Assembly: GCA_002803225.1 (NCBI GenBank)
Contig: NXFV01000996.1
Span: forward strand, 1-38,491
Length of the DNA: 38,491 nt
Direction: 5' to 3'
From: Gamarada debralockiae
Taxonomy: Eukaryota; Ascomycota; Leotiomycetes; Helotiales; Hyphodiscaceae
A program made the position numbers and the translations under genes. The stretch's first letter is position 1, and each line of letters starts with the position of its first letter. The notes below the pieces were generated by a model. That model had not been told where the DNA came from, did no database searches, and saw only the letters and a program-made list of their open reading frames with translations. Shown piece after piece: positions 1-11,570 of the stretch.

Positions 1-675
1 AAGCATGCGAGGCTACTTTCTCTTTAATAAAGAGTAATAGCTTACTTTTATTAACTTAGTCTTTTAAAAAGTACTTATTACTAGGAAAAAAGTATTATAT
101 AGTATACTAGGTCTTTTACTTTTTTTACTTTAGAGTGTAGCTTTTAGCTATATTAAATAGCTAATATATAAAGTAATATTCTAGGATCTTATTATATATT
201 GCCTAAATCCTTGTCTTAAGCTCTTAAGCTAAGGGAAAGGCTTTTAATATAATTATAACTATAAGAATAAGAGTAATAAGAGAAGTCTATTAGCCTTTAG
301 TAATATAAGCACTATAGAGTAGTGTATTAGTCACTACTATTATAATATTAATTATAGCTTTTTCTTTAATAAGTATAAGTTGTCTTTATATATATATTTT
401 CTTTAAGGCTTGACTTATATATATTATAAGTATAAGAATTAAGTTAAGAGAGCTTGGGATAACGTTAATAAAGCGTGTATAAGTGTAGCGCGCCCGCGTA
501 GCCCTCTTAATATTACGCCTAGCGCTATTATTGAACTATAATCCCCGCGCGACTCCCCCTTGCTTAAGAGAGCTTGGTAGTTACAGGCCTTATGCATTTA
601 AGTGGGAAATTAGATTATTCTAGAGGACTAGATAATACTAAGCAAGGTCCTTAATGATACCCCGACCTTAGACAC
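1..675 (-). mobile_element. Right-hand end of a truncated, heavily RIP-mutated element copy (copy A)
   Basis: This segment is a colinear repeat of 3193-3867 with a constant offset of 3192 at every point checked. It continues beyond the left window edge. In the stretch I compared base by base (about 603-675) every difference is a transition that leaves A or T in this copy, as expected for RIP. On the minus strand it holds the upstream region and the N-terminal part of the same recombinase gene as copy B. The repeat stops at 675, where copy B begins or nearly begins, so the two copies lie head to tail. LTRs of one retroelement were considered, but the repeat contains coding sequence of the recombinase, which does not fit LTRs. 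Confidence 0.75.
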
Positions 676-3600
676 TATGTAGATATCTAAGGGGGCGCTA
701 GGTGGCGGATTACCTGATGACCCCGCTAATCCTATAATTAGCGCTTAATATCACCTTAACAAAAAGATTACATAATCCTTTATATAAGAACAGCTAAGTA
801 ATACTATATTATATAACCTTAATACTTTAGATAGTTTATAGTTATATATAGGCGACTTATATATTTGAGTTTTAAGTAATTTAGCTAAAGATTATATATA
901 TAGTATAGCCTTAAGAGCTTTAGCAGGCGTAAATATATTAAAGAGCTTTAAAAAAATAGTAAAGTAAGTTTATACTATAGTGTATATATAGCCTATACTA
1001 TAGTATATATAGTATATACTATTTTACTTTACTTTACTTAATATAATATAAATATATAAATATTATATAAAGTAAGTAAACTAAATTATTTAATTTTTAT
1101 ATTAATTTTTATATTAATCTTACTTTTTACTCTTATATCTTCTTTTATATATCTTTAATTATTTTAATAATCTTATTTAAGGAGGCCTTTATATATATAT
1201 ACTTTTACTTTATAGTTTTTATAATTATATTAATTGTCTTTAGATTATTATTTTTAGCTTTAGCTATAATCTTATTAATAATAACCTTTTGTATTAAGTA
1301 GTACTAATACTTTAATAAAGTATACTAGTAGCTGCTATATATACTATTAAGCGCCGCGACTAATAAGAGACTACTTAGGCCTACTATTTACTCTCTCTAT
1401 AGGCCTAAGATTATAATAATATTATATAAGAGCTTATATAAGAGTATAGTGGCTATAGTAATAGCTAGTGTAGCTTGAGCTAGTAGAGCAGGGCTACTAA
1501 GGTCAACTATAGTAGGCTAGTATAAAGATAGGGAGGAAAGGGTCTACTAGTATACCTAGTCTTAGCTTTAGCCTTAGCCCCTAATTAGATTATAGCCCTA
1601 GGGAAGTATTTAACTTTTGTTAGGCATGAACATTAGGCTAAACGAGCCTATAAAGAAGTTGTCTAGCTTCCTAGAGAGCTTGTCTAAGGAGCTCTAGACC
1701 TAGGCTAGGCTAGTTATATATATAGCCTACCTAGTCTATATTATACTTATTATACTTTGTAATCGCTTGTTAATAAATAAGATTACCTTCTTAATTACTA
1801 TAAAATAAGGGTCCTTGTGATAAACTATATCTGCAGCAGCTAGGACTACGGCCGCGAAGCTAATATAATTAAGGCTAGTAAAGAGCGCGTTATAAAAGAT
1901 AGGGTAATATAAGTAGTTATACTATAAGAAGACTAAGTCCTATAAGAAAACATTATAAAGCTTATCTAGGAGCTTAAGGAAGCTACTTACTACTAGATTT
2001 AACTTTATAACCTTTATTATACTAGGTAAGCTTAGGTAAGCCTAGTACTAGCTGTCTAGCTAAAGTTAGACTTACTAGTATAGTAATAGTAGTAGCTTAA
2101 TTATATCCTATAGTACAAAGTAGTTTAAGGTATAATTAAACTTAAAGTTAGCTATGTCCTATATAAACTAATATAGTAGGTCTATTAAGTAATAACTAGT
2201 TATTTGATTACTATTCTAGTAGCCTCTTTACTAGATTTAAGGCTTAAGGACATTATTAGTTTTTATAATATATATACTAGATAAGTATAATATATATATA
2301 ACTTTAAAGCCTAGGATTTTACTTAAAGTATATAGCTATCTTATTTAAGAGTTTATTATAAAGTTAAAAAGCTTTCTATTAAAGTAAGTATTATTATATT
2401 TTAGGAGCTTAATATTATACTAGTCTTAGCTTATATAAAAGTAAGAGAAGGGCTCTTTTAATATATACTAGTGCTAAAATAAGTAGGCTACTAATATGCT
2501 TATAATATAAAACTAATAGTTATAATAGTGTAAGACTACCTTATATTTAAGCCTACTATACTAGTTTGTCTTGCCCTAGTCTATAATAGTTATAAGGTAC
2601 TAGCTATTACTATATAGCCTCTTCTTTAGTAATAGTATTAAAATAAGATCTATAAGCTTAATTAGTAGTTAATTACTTAATTACAAGAGTATAATATTAC
2701 TTAAGAGGAAATTGAGCTATATGTATAGTAACTACTTAACTATACCCTTACTAAGGCCCTTAGTCTAGACTTAGTAGTTTAAGTCAAGAATCTATAAGGC
2801 TATATAGCTATTATAAAAGGTTAAAATATTATAGTCTATAAACTCTTTATAGTGGCAAGTATACTCCTCTTATAAGATCGATAACTTAAGTGCCTTTAAG
2901 GTTATTTATATTAGCTATAGTACGTTATAAAGGCTATAAAAGGTTTAATAAGACTAAAGCTCCTTAATAGCTAAGATGTAGTTTTATATAATATTATATA
3001 TTAGGATAAGCTTTAAGTAGTCTTTATTATCTTTGCCTTTAATAATTAAGTAATTACTAGCCTTAATAGCTACTCCTATAGCTCTCTTTTTCTTTTAGTA
3101 CTTCTATAGCTACTTCTTTTTCTTCCTTACTACTACTACTATAGCCTTCTTCTTCCTCTCCTTTTCCTCGTTTAGTTAGTAGCCCTTATATAAAGCACGC
3201 GAGGCTACCTCCTCCTTAATAAAGAGTAGTAGCTTGCCCTTGTTAACTTAGTTTCTTAAAAGGTACTTGCTATTAAAAGGGAAGCGCTATGTAATATACT
3301 AAGTCTTTTACTTCTTTTACTTTAAAGCGTAGCTCTTAGCTATATTAGGCGGCCGGTATATAAGGTAATACTTTAGGATCTTGTTACGTATTGCCTAGAT
3401 CCTTATCTCAAGCTCTTAAGCTAAGGGGGAGGCTCTTAGTATAATTGCAACTGTAGGAGCAAGAGCAGTAGGAGGAGCCTGTTAGCCTTTGGTAGTACAG
3501 GCGCTATAGAGTAGCGCGTTAGTCGCTGCTATCGTAATATTAATCGTAGCTCTTCCTTTAATGAGTATAAGTTGTCTTTGCGTGTATATTTTCCTTAGGG

Positions 3601-3869
3601 CTTAACTTATACGTATCGCAAGCGTAAGAACTAAGTCGAGAGAGCTTGGGATAACGTTGACAGAGCGCGTGTGAGCGCGGCGCGCCCGCGCAGCCCTCCT
3701 GATATCACGCCTAGCGCCGTCATTGAACTGTAATCCCCGCGCGACTCCCCCTTGCTCAAGAGGGCTTGGCGGTCACGGGCCTCGCGCGTTTGGGTGGGAA
3801 ATTGGATTATTCTAGAGGACCGGATGACGCTAAGCGAGGTCCTCAATGACGCCCCGACCTTAGACACCA
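676..3869 (-). mobile_element. RIP-degraded Crypton-like element (copy B)
   Basis: This is an AT-rich block rich in TA dinucleotides. Its right end at about 3867-3869 is defined by the end of the repeat shared with copy A. Its left end lies somewhere after 675 and is not resolved. The last 250 bp or so on the right are much more GC-rich than the rest, so RIP damage is uneven. Minus-strand translation gives a continuous but stop-riddled protein of the Ndc10_II/GCR1_C tyrosine-recombinase class used by Cryptons (see the pseudogene entry). I saw no terminal inverted repeats and no clear target-site duplication. The element type rests on the protein match, not on its termini. Confidence 0.7.
1100..3600 (-). 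pseudogene. Crypton-like tyrosine recombinase, many RIP stops
   Basis: Reading the minus strand in one frame from about 3600 downward gives a recognisable protein in which many glutamine or tryptophan codons have become TAA or TAG. Landmarks in order: NIAKSYALK near 3340; KGKLLLFIKEEVASRAL near 3210, an N-terminal SAM-like DNA-binding region; YKEFIDYNIL near 2830; a stretch matching the recombinase core with D-GKTNQ-SRL-Y near 2560; a stretch reading YNIKLL near 2420, matching the WYxIKxL core motif; and TYYISL near 2160, where the nucleophilic tyrosine is expected. A lysine-rich segment at 1200-1110 could be the end of a GCR1_C-like domain. The family assignment comes from remembered Ndc10_II/GCR1_C proteins and is an inference. 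The gene cannot make protein in this copy. Confidence 0.65.
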
Positions 3870-6800
3870 CCGTATCTTCTAGACCTATCAACACTATCAA
3901 TCCCAGAATGCTACACCTCTGAAGAGCACACCATGTACTAGGCAAGCACTTCAAACCCCAACTTAAGAGCTTACATCTGACCTATGAAAGCATGATGGAA
4001 CGCGCAGAGCAATGCAATAAAGAAGATACGTCTTTTGAACATTTTGAAATTCTGTGTTGTCCTTCATTTGGTACCTTGCCACTGACTGCAAACTTTCTAC
4101 AAAAGAATCCGTCATTTGCGATTGGAACAAGAACAGCTGCGCGATGAAGAAGCCATACATCGAACCATTCTATCAGCCACGTGTCAATACCTATATTGGT
4201 ATTGACAAGACTCCCGGTGTTGACCCCCATTGAAAATACCTAGACGAAGCAAACATCCTCTGCTCCACTGAACGTGTCTCGGCCAATGGTGTCATTGTAA
4301 GTGCCGAGTCACTCCCTCGGGCACATAAACAAGCTGATATGAGAAACAGCATGACAGTACGACAGGTGAGCCTTCCAGATCGATTGTGGAAGAAGGCACG
4401 CAGTGGAATTCATCTGTAAGCCACGAAACCCTTGTTCAATTGCCGCTCATACTAAGATTCTTCAGACAAAGACATACAGGAAGCGTTGAAGGACTGCATT
4501 AATGCCTGTGGTGCTCTATTAGCCTGTCACAGCGTCGATTAGAACAAATACACCAAGGCCTGCTACTACAGCCAGCACTACAGAGCGTCCCAAATTCCAG
4601 CTGCGACTTGCGCTTCGGCATACACACTTGGATGTGTTGGTGGCTGCAACAGAGCGTGCTCGTATAAGGCAGCTTGAAAATGTAATCAGAACTGAGGCCT
4701 GGGAAGCGAAAGCGATAACCGGGATAAGACTTCTGGAAATTAAAAGAGATTTATTCGAACCCATCACTCAACCAACCCGTGACGCATCCCACCGATCTTT
4801 CCATCTCAGCAAGCAGCTAGCATTGAGGTGACGCATTTAATTCCTCGAAGACAAGAATCCACAGCTTTAAGGTAAGTTTGCCTTAAGCGGCCGAAGATCG
4901 CGAGCGCCTGCACGGAGAACATCCGGCAGGAAAAGTGTCAGGAACATTGCCTGAAGTATCGGTATCTTTAGTATTGATCTGACCGGATATCTGAAGGCTC
5001 TGTAGACTCGGCCGGAAGGTACACTAACTTCATCCTTTCTACTCACTTTCTGGGACAAAATCACAGGGCTGTTATTCTTTAGTCTTGACAAGTACGATGT
5101 TCGTCGAGTATAAAACTGCGAAAGATTCTGCGAGCGTGGAACGGTCCGACATCGAAGCCGCCGTTCCATGAAAGCCTCCCTTGGTTGAACTTTTGCATGT
5201 GAAACACCTTTCAAGGCTGAGAGCGTCATATCTTGTAATCTCCTTCCCTAGATCTGGTTTTCGTGGAGTAAGACTTCAGCATTTCATTATTGCGGGCCAT
5301 ACTTCGCGCGAGAGCTCCAATTCAAATGGAGTATCGCAAGATGAACGAAACAAGGTTATTCTAGTTTGAATTTCCCCTCTTAAATGGCGTATAAATGGGG
5401 ATAAACCTGCTTGAAGTTCTCAAACTTTAAGCCTTTAAGGGAATACATTTGCTGCTTCGACATTGCTCCCAGTTCCTTTTGGATTTTCAGATCAAATACA
5501 TCGCTGCTAAAGCGACAGGGTCCTTCTTCCACCGAGAAGAGGGTTCCTTTCCACACATTGCTAAACAACTTCATCCACCCATGGAGATGAGATTTTGTTG
5601 TTGCAGGATATTTCGTTGTCGCAGGCCTTTTCATCATCGTCGGCGGCTCAAAATACCACATCTTGCTCTTTGCAGTCATGGATGAGGCGCTCTTTTAAGA
5701 AAGATGCAGCGATGCTGTATACATTTCGCTGACTTTGTGCCATTCGAAATAAAATAACAGGAATGAGCCAGTTCGGATGAGAATTTCGGCGCCTGTGATG
5801 GTTCTGAGTTCCGAAGACTCAACGTTCAGTACTTTTCCGTATGGCCCAACCTGAATCAGAAACACTGTGCACTTGTAGTCATAATACTCTATAACAATAA
5901 GTCCGACAAATTGAAAGTAGCAAAGCCCTTAATGGGATGCTTTGCAAGCGACAAGTGAAAGCCCTGATGAGGAGTGAAGGACGCTGTAATTATTTTGAAG
6001 AGGCACCGCAAGATACCGGATCTGAGTCGCACTTGCCAACACAGCAAACCTGTGAGACGTCGCACAAATTGACACCCTTGTTTTCTTAAATGGCTGCCTG
6101 GAAAAGGGAGATATTTCAACAGCATGAAAGCTTGGAGGATGCAAAGAAACCGCCCAGTATGCGCCTCGCATTTCTTAACCAACCATGTTTCAAGCCTCAA
6201 TTCTTCGAGAGTAACTCAATCTCCCTCAACGGATACAAGCATTTTGGTACCCCTGCTAATGATGACGCAATTGTTGTCATTCGCGGCTTCCGCTGCTGCC
6301 CAGAGCAAACTCGATCGTGTGCAGAATTTTTGATGAGAAGTTGTCAGCAAGGAAGACAGTGGGGATTTTATGGAGAAAGTGAGGCTACCCCTGGAAAATA
6401 CCCATGTCTTGCTCCAGGCCAAGAACAGAGCGAGTCATTGGGAGAAATTTTTACGCAGGTTTTATCCAAAACTTAGAAAACCAACCAACAGGAAGCGATG
6501 CAATAAAGTCTCGCCTCAAAATCTGAAATCCCGTTGGAATCTCAAGAGTGGAATTGCCTCAAATACTATTATTCATTGGTGCGACGAGATGCGGTGCATA
6601 CCGTGGATCACTAGATCTGTCGGCAAAACCGGTGAGAAATTGGTGAGAGGTTAGCAGTTCGTACCCAGTGACCACCTGCGAAACAGCGTTCTAGGGTGAC
6701 TTTGGAGCACACCAGATGCATAAACCACTGGCTTTAATTGGTCTCACCGCGCCGTACGAGCGGCCGAAAAAAGTTAACAGCTCCCCGCGTGCTAAATGGT

Positions 6801-7244
6801 TAGATCTCTTGGCTGGAGTAGTTTCCCCCAATTACCCACACAATTCCCCGAGTCTCAGGTTAGTGCTTGGATGAGAAGACTTGTTTGCCATGGGGAGGGA
6901 AGATTATTTCCAGCTTCGGAAATCCGCCGCCGCGCTTGTGTGGATAAGCCCGAGACTCCACTCCTGCCACCCTCTTAAGTTCTGACGGTGTTTGGAAGGA
7001 TGCTCTTTTGCACCTTTGACAGTGCAGATTTGTGCGGAACTTCATCTCGTTATCTGTACGATCAGCGTTTATGTTGCTGCCTAGGGCCTCTTGTGGGGAC
7101 AATGGCACGACTGAGGACATGAATGAGGGGTGAGCGGAGAAAGATGGTGTCCTCGAGACACTTATATCTTAGTCTCCCCTTCGTTGAGGCTTTGGTACAA
7201 CTTTGTCTCCCTCTAAGAACTTTCCCAAGCAACTGGCGACGAAA
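3870..7244. other. 3.4-kb stretch without a confident gene
   Basis: Base composition returns to normal here. ORFs of 60-128 codons occur on both strands but none has a recognisable domain or convincing splice structure. The longest plausible coding trace is on the minus strand between about 6420 and 5380. Successive fragments there (6171-5929, about 5920-5700, then 5679-5380) are separated only by stops, and one fragment ends VSEMYTASLHLS. This could be an old pseudogene, but I cannot name the family. The last few hundred bases before 7245 are the likely promoter of the sugar transporter. Confidence 0.5.
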
Positions 7245-9632
7245 ATGGCAGAATTAAAGACAATCTCAAGCTACCTGGAGTCAGATGTCCATGCCCGCAG
7301 GTAAAAGCTCTCGATGCCAAAACTTGTCGCGTGCTAACATTTCTCTAGCCACGGTGAGGGAGGATACTCTCCAGAGCATGTCAATTTGAATTCCAACCTT
7401 GGAGCAAAGTAAGTCAGCAATCCCGTGATCCCCGTCAATCCCCGATGGTCATCAATTGCCGCCGCAATGAGCCGCTCTCCCCAATTGGCTGGATGTAAAT
7501 TCCCAATGGGGCAGGCATCGACATCATCGCAATCTCAAACCTTCAATTCGCTATAACTTACGAATTTTCTGATGCTGATTGCCTATTCAGAATCAAGAAT
7601 CCCCTAGCAGGTATCCCACAAGATACCCTCCTCAAAAATGTTTTCGACTTCGCTCAGGAGAAGGGTCTCATGGAAGAGCTCCCTCTTCTCCAGAAGGGGG
7701 CGCTAGTTGCTCAGGATCCCACTAACTACGAAGATATCCACGGCGAACATACGCTCGATGATACAGAGGTCGAGGTCCTTCGAAATGAAGTCCTCCATAA
7801 ATGGCGACATCCGTTGGCATTGTATGTGACCATTGTTACTTGTTCGATTGGTGCTGCTGTACAGGGTTGGGACCAAACTGGCTCCAACGGAGCCAATTTG
7901 TCCTTCCCCAAAGTATTCGGCATTAACTCAGGCTCTACCCACGATACTCTTCTCATCGGTCTCGTCAACTCTGCCCCTTATATCGGTTCTGCGTTTGTCG
8001 GCTGCTGGCTTTCTGACCCTTGTAACTTTTATCTTGGCCGTCGTGGCACGATCTTCCTCGCCGCTGTCTTCTGTTTCCTCCCTGTTATTGGCTCCGCCTT
8101 CACTCAAACATGGCCACAACTTTTCATCTGCCGCATTCTGTTAGGTTTTGGAATGGGTATGAAAGGATCTACTATTCCCATCTACGCCGCCGAGAACAGT
8201 CCCGCGACTATCAGAGGAGCTCTCGTAATGAGTTGGCAACTCTGGACTGCATTTGGTATCTTCTTAGGAACCTGTGCCAATCTTGCAATGGCAAAAGTCG
8301 GAACCATCGCGTGGAGACTGCAACTCGGGTCTGCCTTCATTCCTGCTGTGCCTCTCCTTCTCGGCGTGTACTTCTGCCCAGAATCTCCAAGATGGTATAT
8401 GAGTATGTGTTTGCTGCTCCTTCCTGTACTATGGACGTTAGGTCAGTGACTAACTTCGTTCACAGAGAAGAACAGGTACCCTCAAGCCTACAAGTCCCTC
8501 TTGAGACTGCGGAACAATCCACTCCAAGCCGCCCGCGATCTGTACTATATCCACAGCCAGCTCGAAATCGAGAAGGAGATCATCGGGAAGAGCAACTATG
8601 TCACCCGTTTCATCCAGCTCTTCACTATTCCCCGAGTCCGACGAGCGACCCTCGCCTCGTTCACCGTCATGATTGCTCAACAGAGTATGTGTCCCTTTTA
8701 GCGACCTTTTCTCTTCCGCTGTAGAGTAAACACTGATATCAAGCCTTTTACAGTGTGCGGAATCAACATTATTGCGTTCTACTCCTCTACTATCTTCTCT
8801 AAATCCGGATTCAGCGATATCCAAGCTCTTTGGGCTTCGTTCGGTTTCGGTCTGATCAACTTTCTTTTCGCTTTTCCAGCGTTGTGGACTATTGATACCT
8901 TCGGTCGGAGAGCGCTCTTGCTCTTTACATTCCCTCAAATGGCTTGGTCGCTCCTTGCTGCTGGTCTTTGTGCTCTTATCGATGCCCGTAAGACTGCGCA
9001 CTTGGCTACTGTTGCTATGTTCATCTATATCTTCGCGATGTTCTACTCCCCAGGTGAAGGACCAGTGCCATTCGCGTACTCAGCCGAGGTTTTCCCCTTG
9101 TCTCATCGTGAGGTTGGTATGGGTTGGGCCGTCGCGACTTGCTTGTTCTGGGCCTGTGTCCTTACCCTGTTCTTGCCACTCATGTTGTCGGCTATGGGTA
9201 CTACGGTCAGTGCACACCTTCCATGTCTGTATATCAACTCACATTCTAACGCCTTCACAGGGAGTCTTCTGCTTTTATGCCGGCACGAATATCGTCGCGC
9301 TCGTCATGATCTTTCTCTGGGTCCCCGAGACCAAGCAACGTACCCTCGAGGAACTTGACTACATCTTCGCCGTCCCAACCCGCACTCACATGCACTACCA
9401 GCTCACCAAGGCTCTTCCATGGTGGATCAACCGCTGGGTCTTCCAACGTAAAGATGCTGTCCTCGAGCCTCTCTACACATTCGACAACGCCCCCAACCAG
9501 CAGGACCGCATCAACGAAATGTACGAGAATGACCGTAAGCGTGCTGAGCGTCGTGCGCAAAATGGCGATGATATGCAGATTGAGCGAAAGGATAGCAACT
9601 CGGATGAGTACTCGAACGAGAAGAATCACTAG
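7245..9632 (+). CDS. MFS sugar porter, six exons
   Basis: Predicted proton-coupled or facilitative sugar/polyol transporter of the plasma membrane (sugar porter family, MFS). Exons: 7245-7300, 7349-7408, 7591-8402, 8466-8684, 8754-9205, 9261-9632, giving 656 residues. All five introns have GT-AG ends, and phases match at each join. Visible hallmarks are [15 protein letters not shown] after the first helix; a G-x3-GRRG motif in loop 2-3; PESPRWYM before the central loop; FGRR in loop 8-9; and [15 protein letters not shown] after helix 12. The N-terminus is long and hydrophilic and the C-terminal tail is charged ([13 protein letters not shown]), both cytosolic by family topology. The start chosen is the only ATG that keeps the upstream two small exons in frame. 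The [11 protein letters not shown] type resembles fungal inositol/hexose-like porters, but the substrate cannot be read from sequence. The gene appears intact. Confidence 0.92.
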
Positions 9633-10615
9633 ATGAATATCGTCGGTGGTGATTACTGAGAATTGAACGAACTTTCATTAAATGTTGAATGGGACCATGG
9701 TTTTGTTGGTCGGGAATATACCACAGTTTGGGAATAAATCGAATGAATACATGGCAAAGACTAGATGAAAGAATGTATATACCTTTAGGTCTTAGAGGTC
9801 TATTCGTATAAATTTATGCATCTGTTCTACGACACACAAAAGCTGAGAGCTCATCGGCCAGTACTCAAAGGGTGAAGTGATTTTAAGATATACTCGCATG
9901 TGAGGTGACTATTCCCCTTCTCTCAAAGCGTACGTTTATACCACATCAATATCTCTAAGACCACTTATAAAATACAGCTATCTTGTATTTGAAGGACATG
10001 CTCCAAATAATTTGTTGAAATAAAGCATGTCTCGATTCTCCCCCAAAATATCGTCGAAATCCCAAATCCTCCCTCCCTTCCAAGAGGAATGAGCTGCGAA
10101 TCTGCCAAAAAAACCTGCGAATGAGACAACATGGCTGAGAATCGTAAAATGAACCTGCTAATCAGTTCATTTATCCGGAGTGCAACAAACCTTCGAGCGT
10201 TATGATGCGCCAATCAGCAGTCACCGAGCACATGATTCTGTGTCACCTCAACCGCCAACAAACTTCTCGATCTTCTTTCCCAAAGAGAAACTTGGTATTG
10301 GAGAAGCTCCTCTTCACTGGACTTTGAATTCAATCAAAGCCTCTGCTTTGCAAGTTTCGAACCCAGGACATTGGTTTTGGCTTCTAAAACGACGTTTCAG
10401 ACGGGTGACGGAGCGAGGGCGAGGAAAGAAGATTGACCGTTGTGCTCTTGGGACGTCACACAATCTGCCATGATATACATACAAAGACTTGTCTTCAAGC
10501 TTAAAGGTATTTCAACTTTGATGGTTAGGTATTCCCACGAAATGTCAAAAAAGAATATATATATAAGCTTTAGACAATCCCTCTCTGTTGTCGAAGCCTG
10601 GGCGAGCTGCCCGCT
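9633..10615. other. Intergenic, nothing recognised
   Basis: This is the 3' flank of the sugar transporter. Short ORFs on both strands have no family signature. A stretch near 10350-10370 contains a TTCGAACCC-like string that recalls a tRNA B box, but no A box or acceptor stem is present. Confidence 0.5.
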
Positions 10616-11570
10616 CTAGCCTTCCTTGCTGTTAGGGGATGACAACTTGTCCTTGCGCCACTCACCAACTTCAACCTTCTCATTCAAATAAAACAGATGA
10701 TTCACCGTATTTTTATCCTCAATCAGCCAATTTTCTTGGCAACTATCGAATCCCCAGCCTTCACACAGTCCACCACAAGACCTCCCTTCGCCAGAATCTT
10801 CATCCATTCATCAATCCTGCGCTCATCGCGATGAATATACTCACTCGGCATGCCTGCCGACTGGATCAGATCTACCGTATGGTTCCTCAATTTTGAGCCA
10901 GCGGAGGCTTACACCATACGAAATCCGCCGTGCGAGATTGAAGTTGAGAGTCCTCGTCGTATTTGAGAAAGATATGCTGCATAACAACATTCGCGAATTC
11001 GGGGGTTTTGATCTTATCGGCGAAGATCCAGAGACGCTCAACCGTAGTGTTGTTTACGTCAACAATCCCTTTTGGTCGTTCTGGTCGTATGATTGCGAGA
11101 AATATATGTCGCCGGTGTACACCAATTGGACGAAGGTTCAGATATTGGCCTCGCAGTCCTTGGATGTGTAATCTCCTTCTGTGTGCTCTCGGCAAAACTT
11201 TCCGTATAGCATTTCTTTGAAGAAGCTTGAGTAGTATCCGAGAATGGCTTTGTGGCATTTGATTCTGCTTTCTCCGGGCCGACCAGGAGGTCACCCTTTT
11301 GTTGGAATGCATAAGTCTGACATCACAAGTCGTCAGCTGGCAGGAAAGCAATGACAAGAAGAATAAGAAACTCACAAGACTGTGGTATCCCTCGCACGTC
11401 GCTTCACTTTAAGAAGTCGTTCGAGGTGGCGGCGCTCAATTACTTTCCTCGGTTGAGGTAAGTTTCCTTCGCTTCCTCTTGCTCTGAGGATGACCTGCAA
11501 GGACGAACCAAACCACAACTCGGACAGAGTACATGGCCTCTGTCTTCGCATCCAACTCCCAAGCCACACA
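10616..11570 (-). pseudogene. BTB/POZ-domain protein, broken
   Basis: BTB/POZ domains mediate protein dimerisation, often as adaptors; fungi carry many small BTB proteins of unknown role. On the minus strand a probable intron (11317-11375) precedes a clear BTB core. It includes CHKAILGYYSSFFKEMLYG (near 11265), then FVQLVYTGDIYFS (near 11125), then VERLWIFADKIKTPEFANVV (near 11035), in the family's usual order. The core is interrupted by an in-frame TGA at 11138-11140 and by a frameshift between the YTGDIY and WIFADK blocks. Further downstream a frame with RIDEWMKILAKGGLVVDCVK (near 10800) fits the C-terminal region of such proteins. The N-terminus and true start are not clear. At least two lesions make it a pseudogene unless the assembly is wrong. 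Confidence 0.7.

Noticed and set aside
1..3869. LTR retrotransposon with 675-bp LTRs
   Set aside because: The repeat contains coding sequence of the recombinase on the minus strand, no primer-binding site or polypurine tract is evident, and the interior reads as a tyrosine recombinase, not gag/pol.
4867..5229. 120-residue minus-strand ORF
   Set aside because: Translation is basic and domain-free, with no plausible extension; treated as chance.
8450..9001. 183-codon minus-strand ORF
   Set aside because: It is the antisense shadow of exons 4-5 of the sugar transporter.
10340..10390. tRNA gene suggested by a GGTTCGAA-like string on the minus strand
   Set aside because: No A box, anticodon stem or acceptor stem could be found around it.
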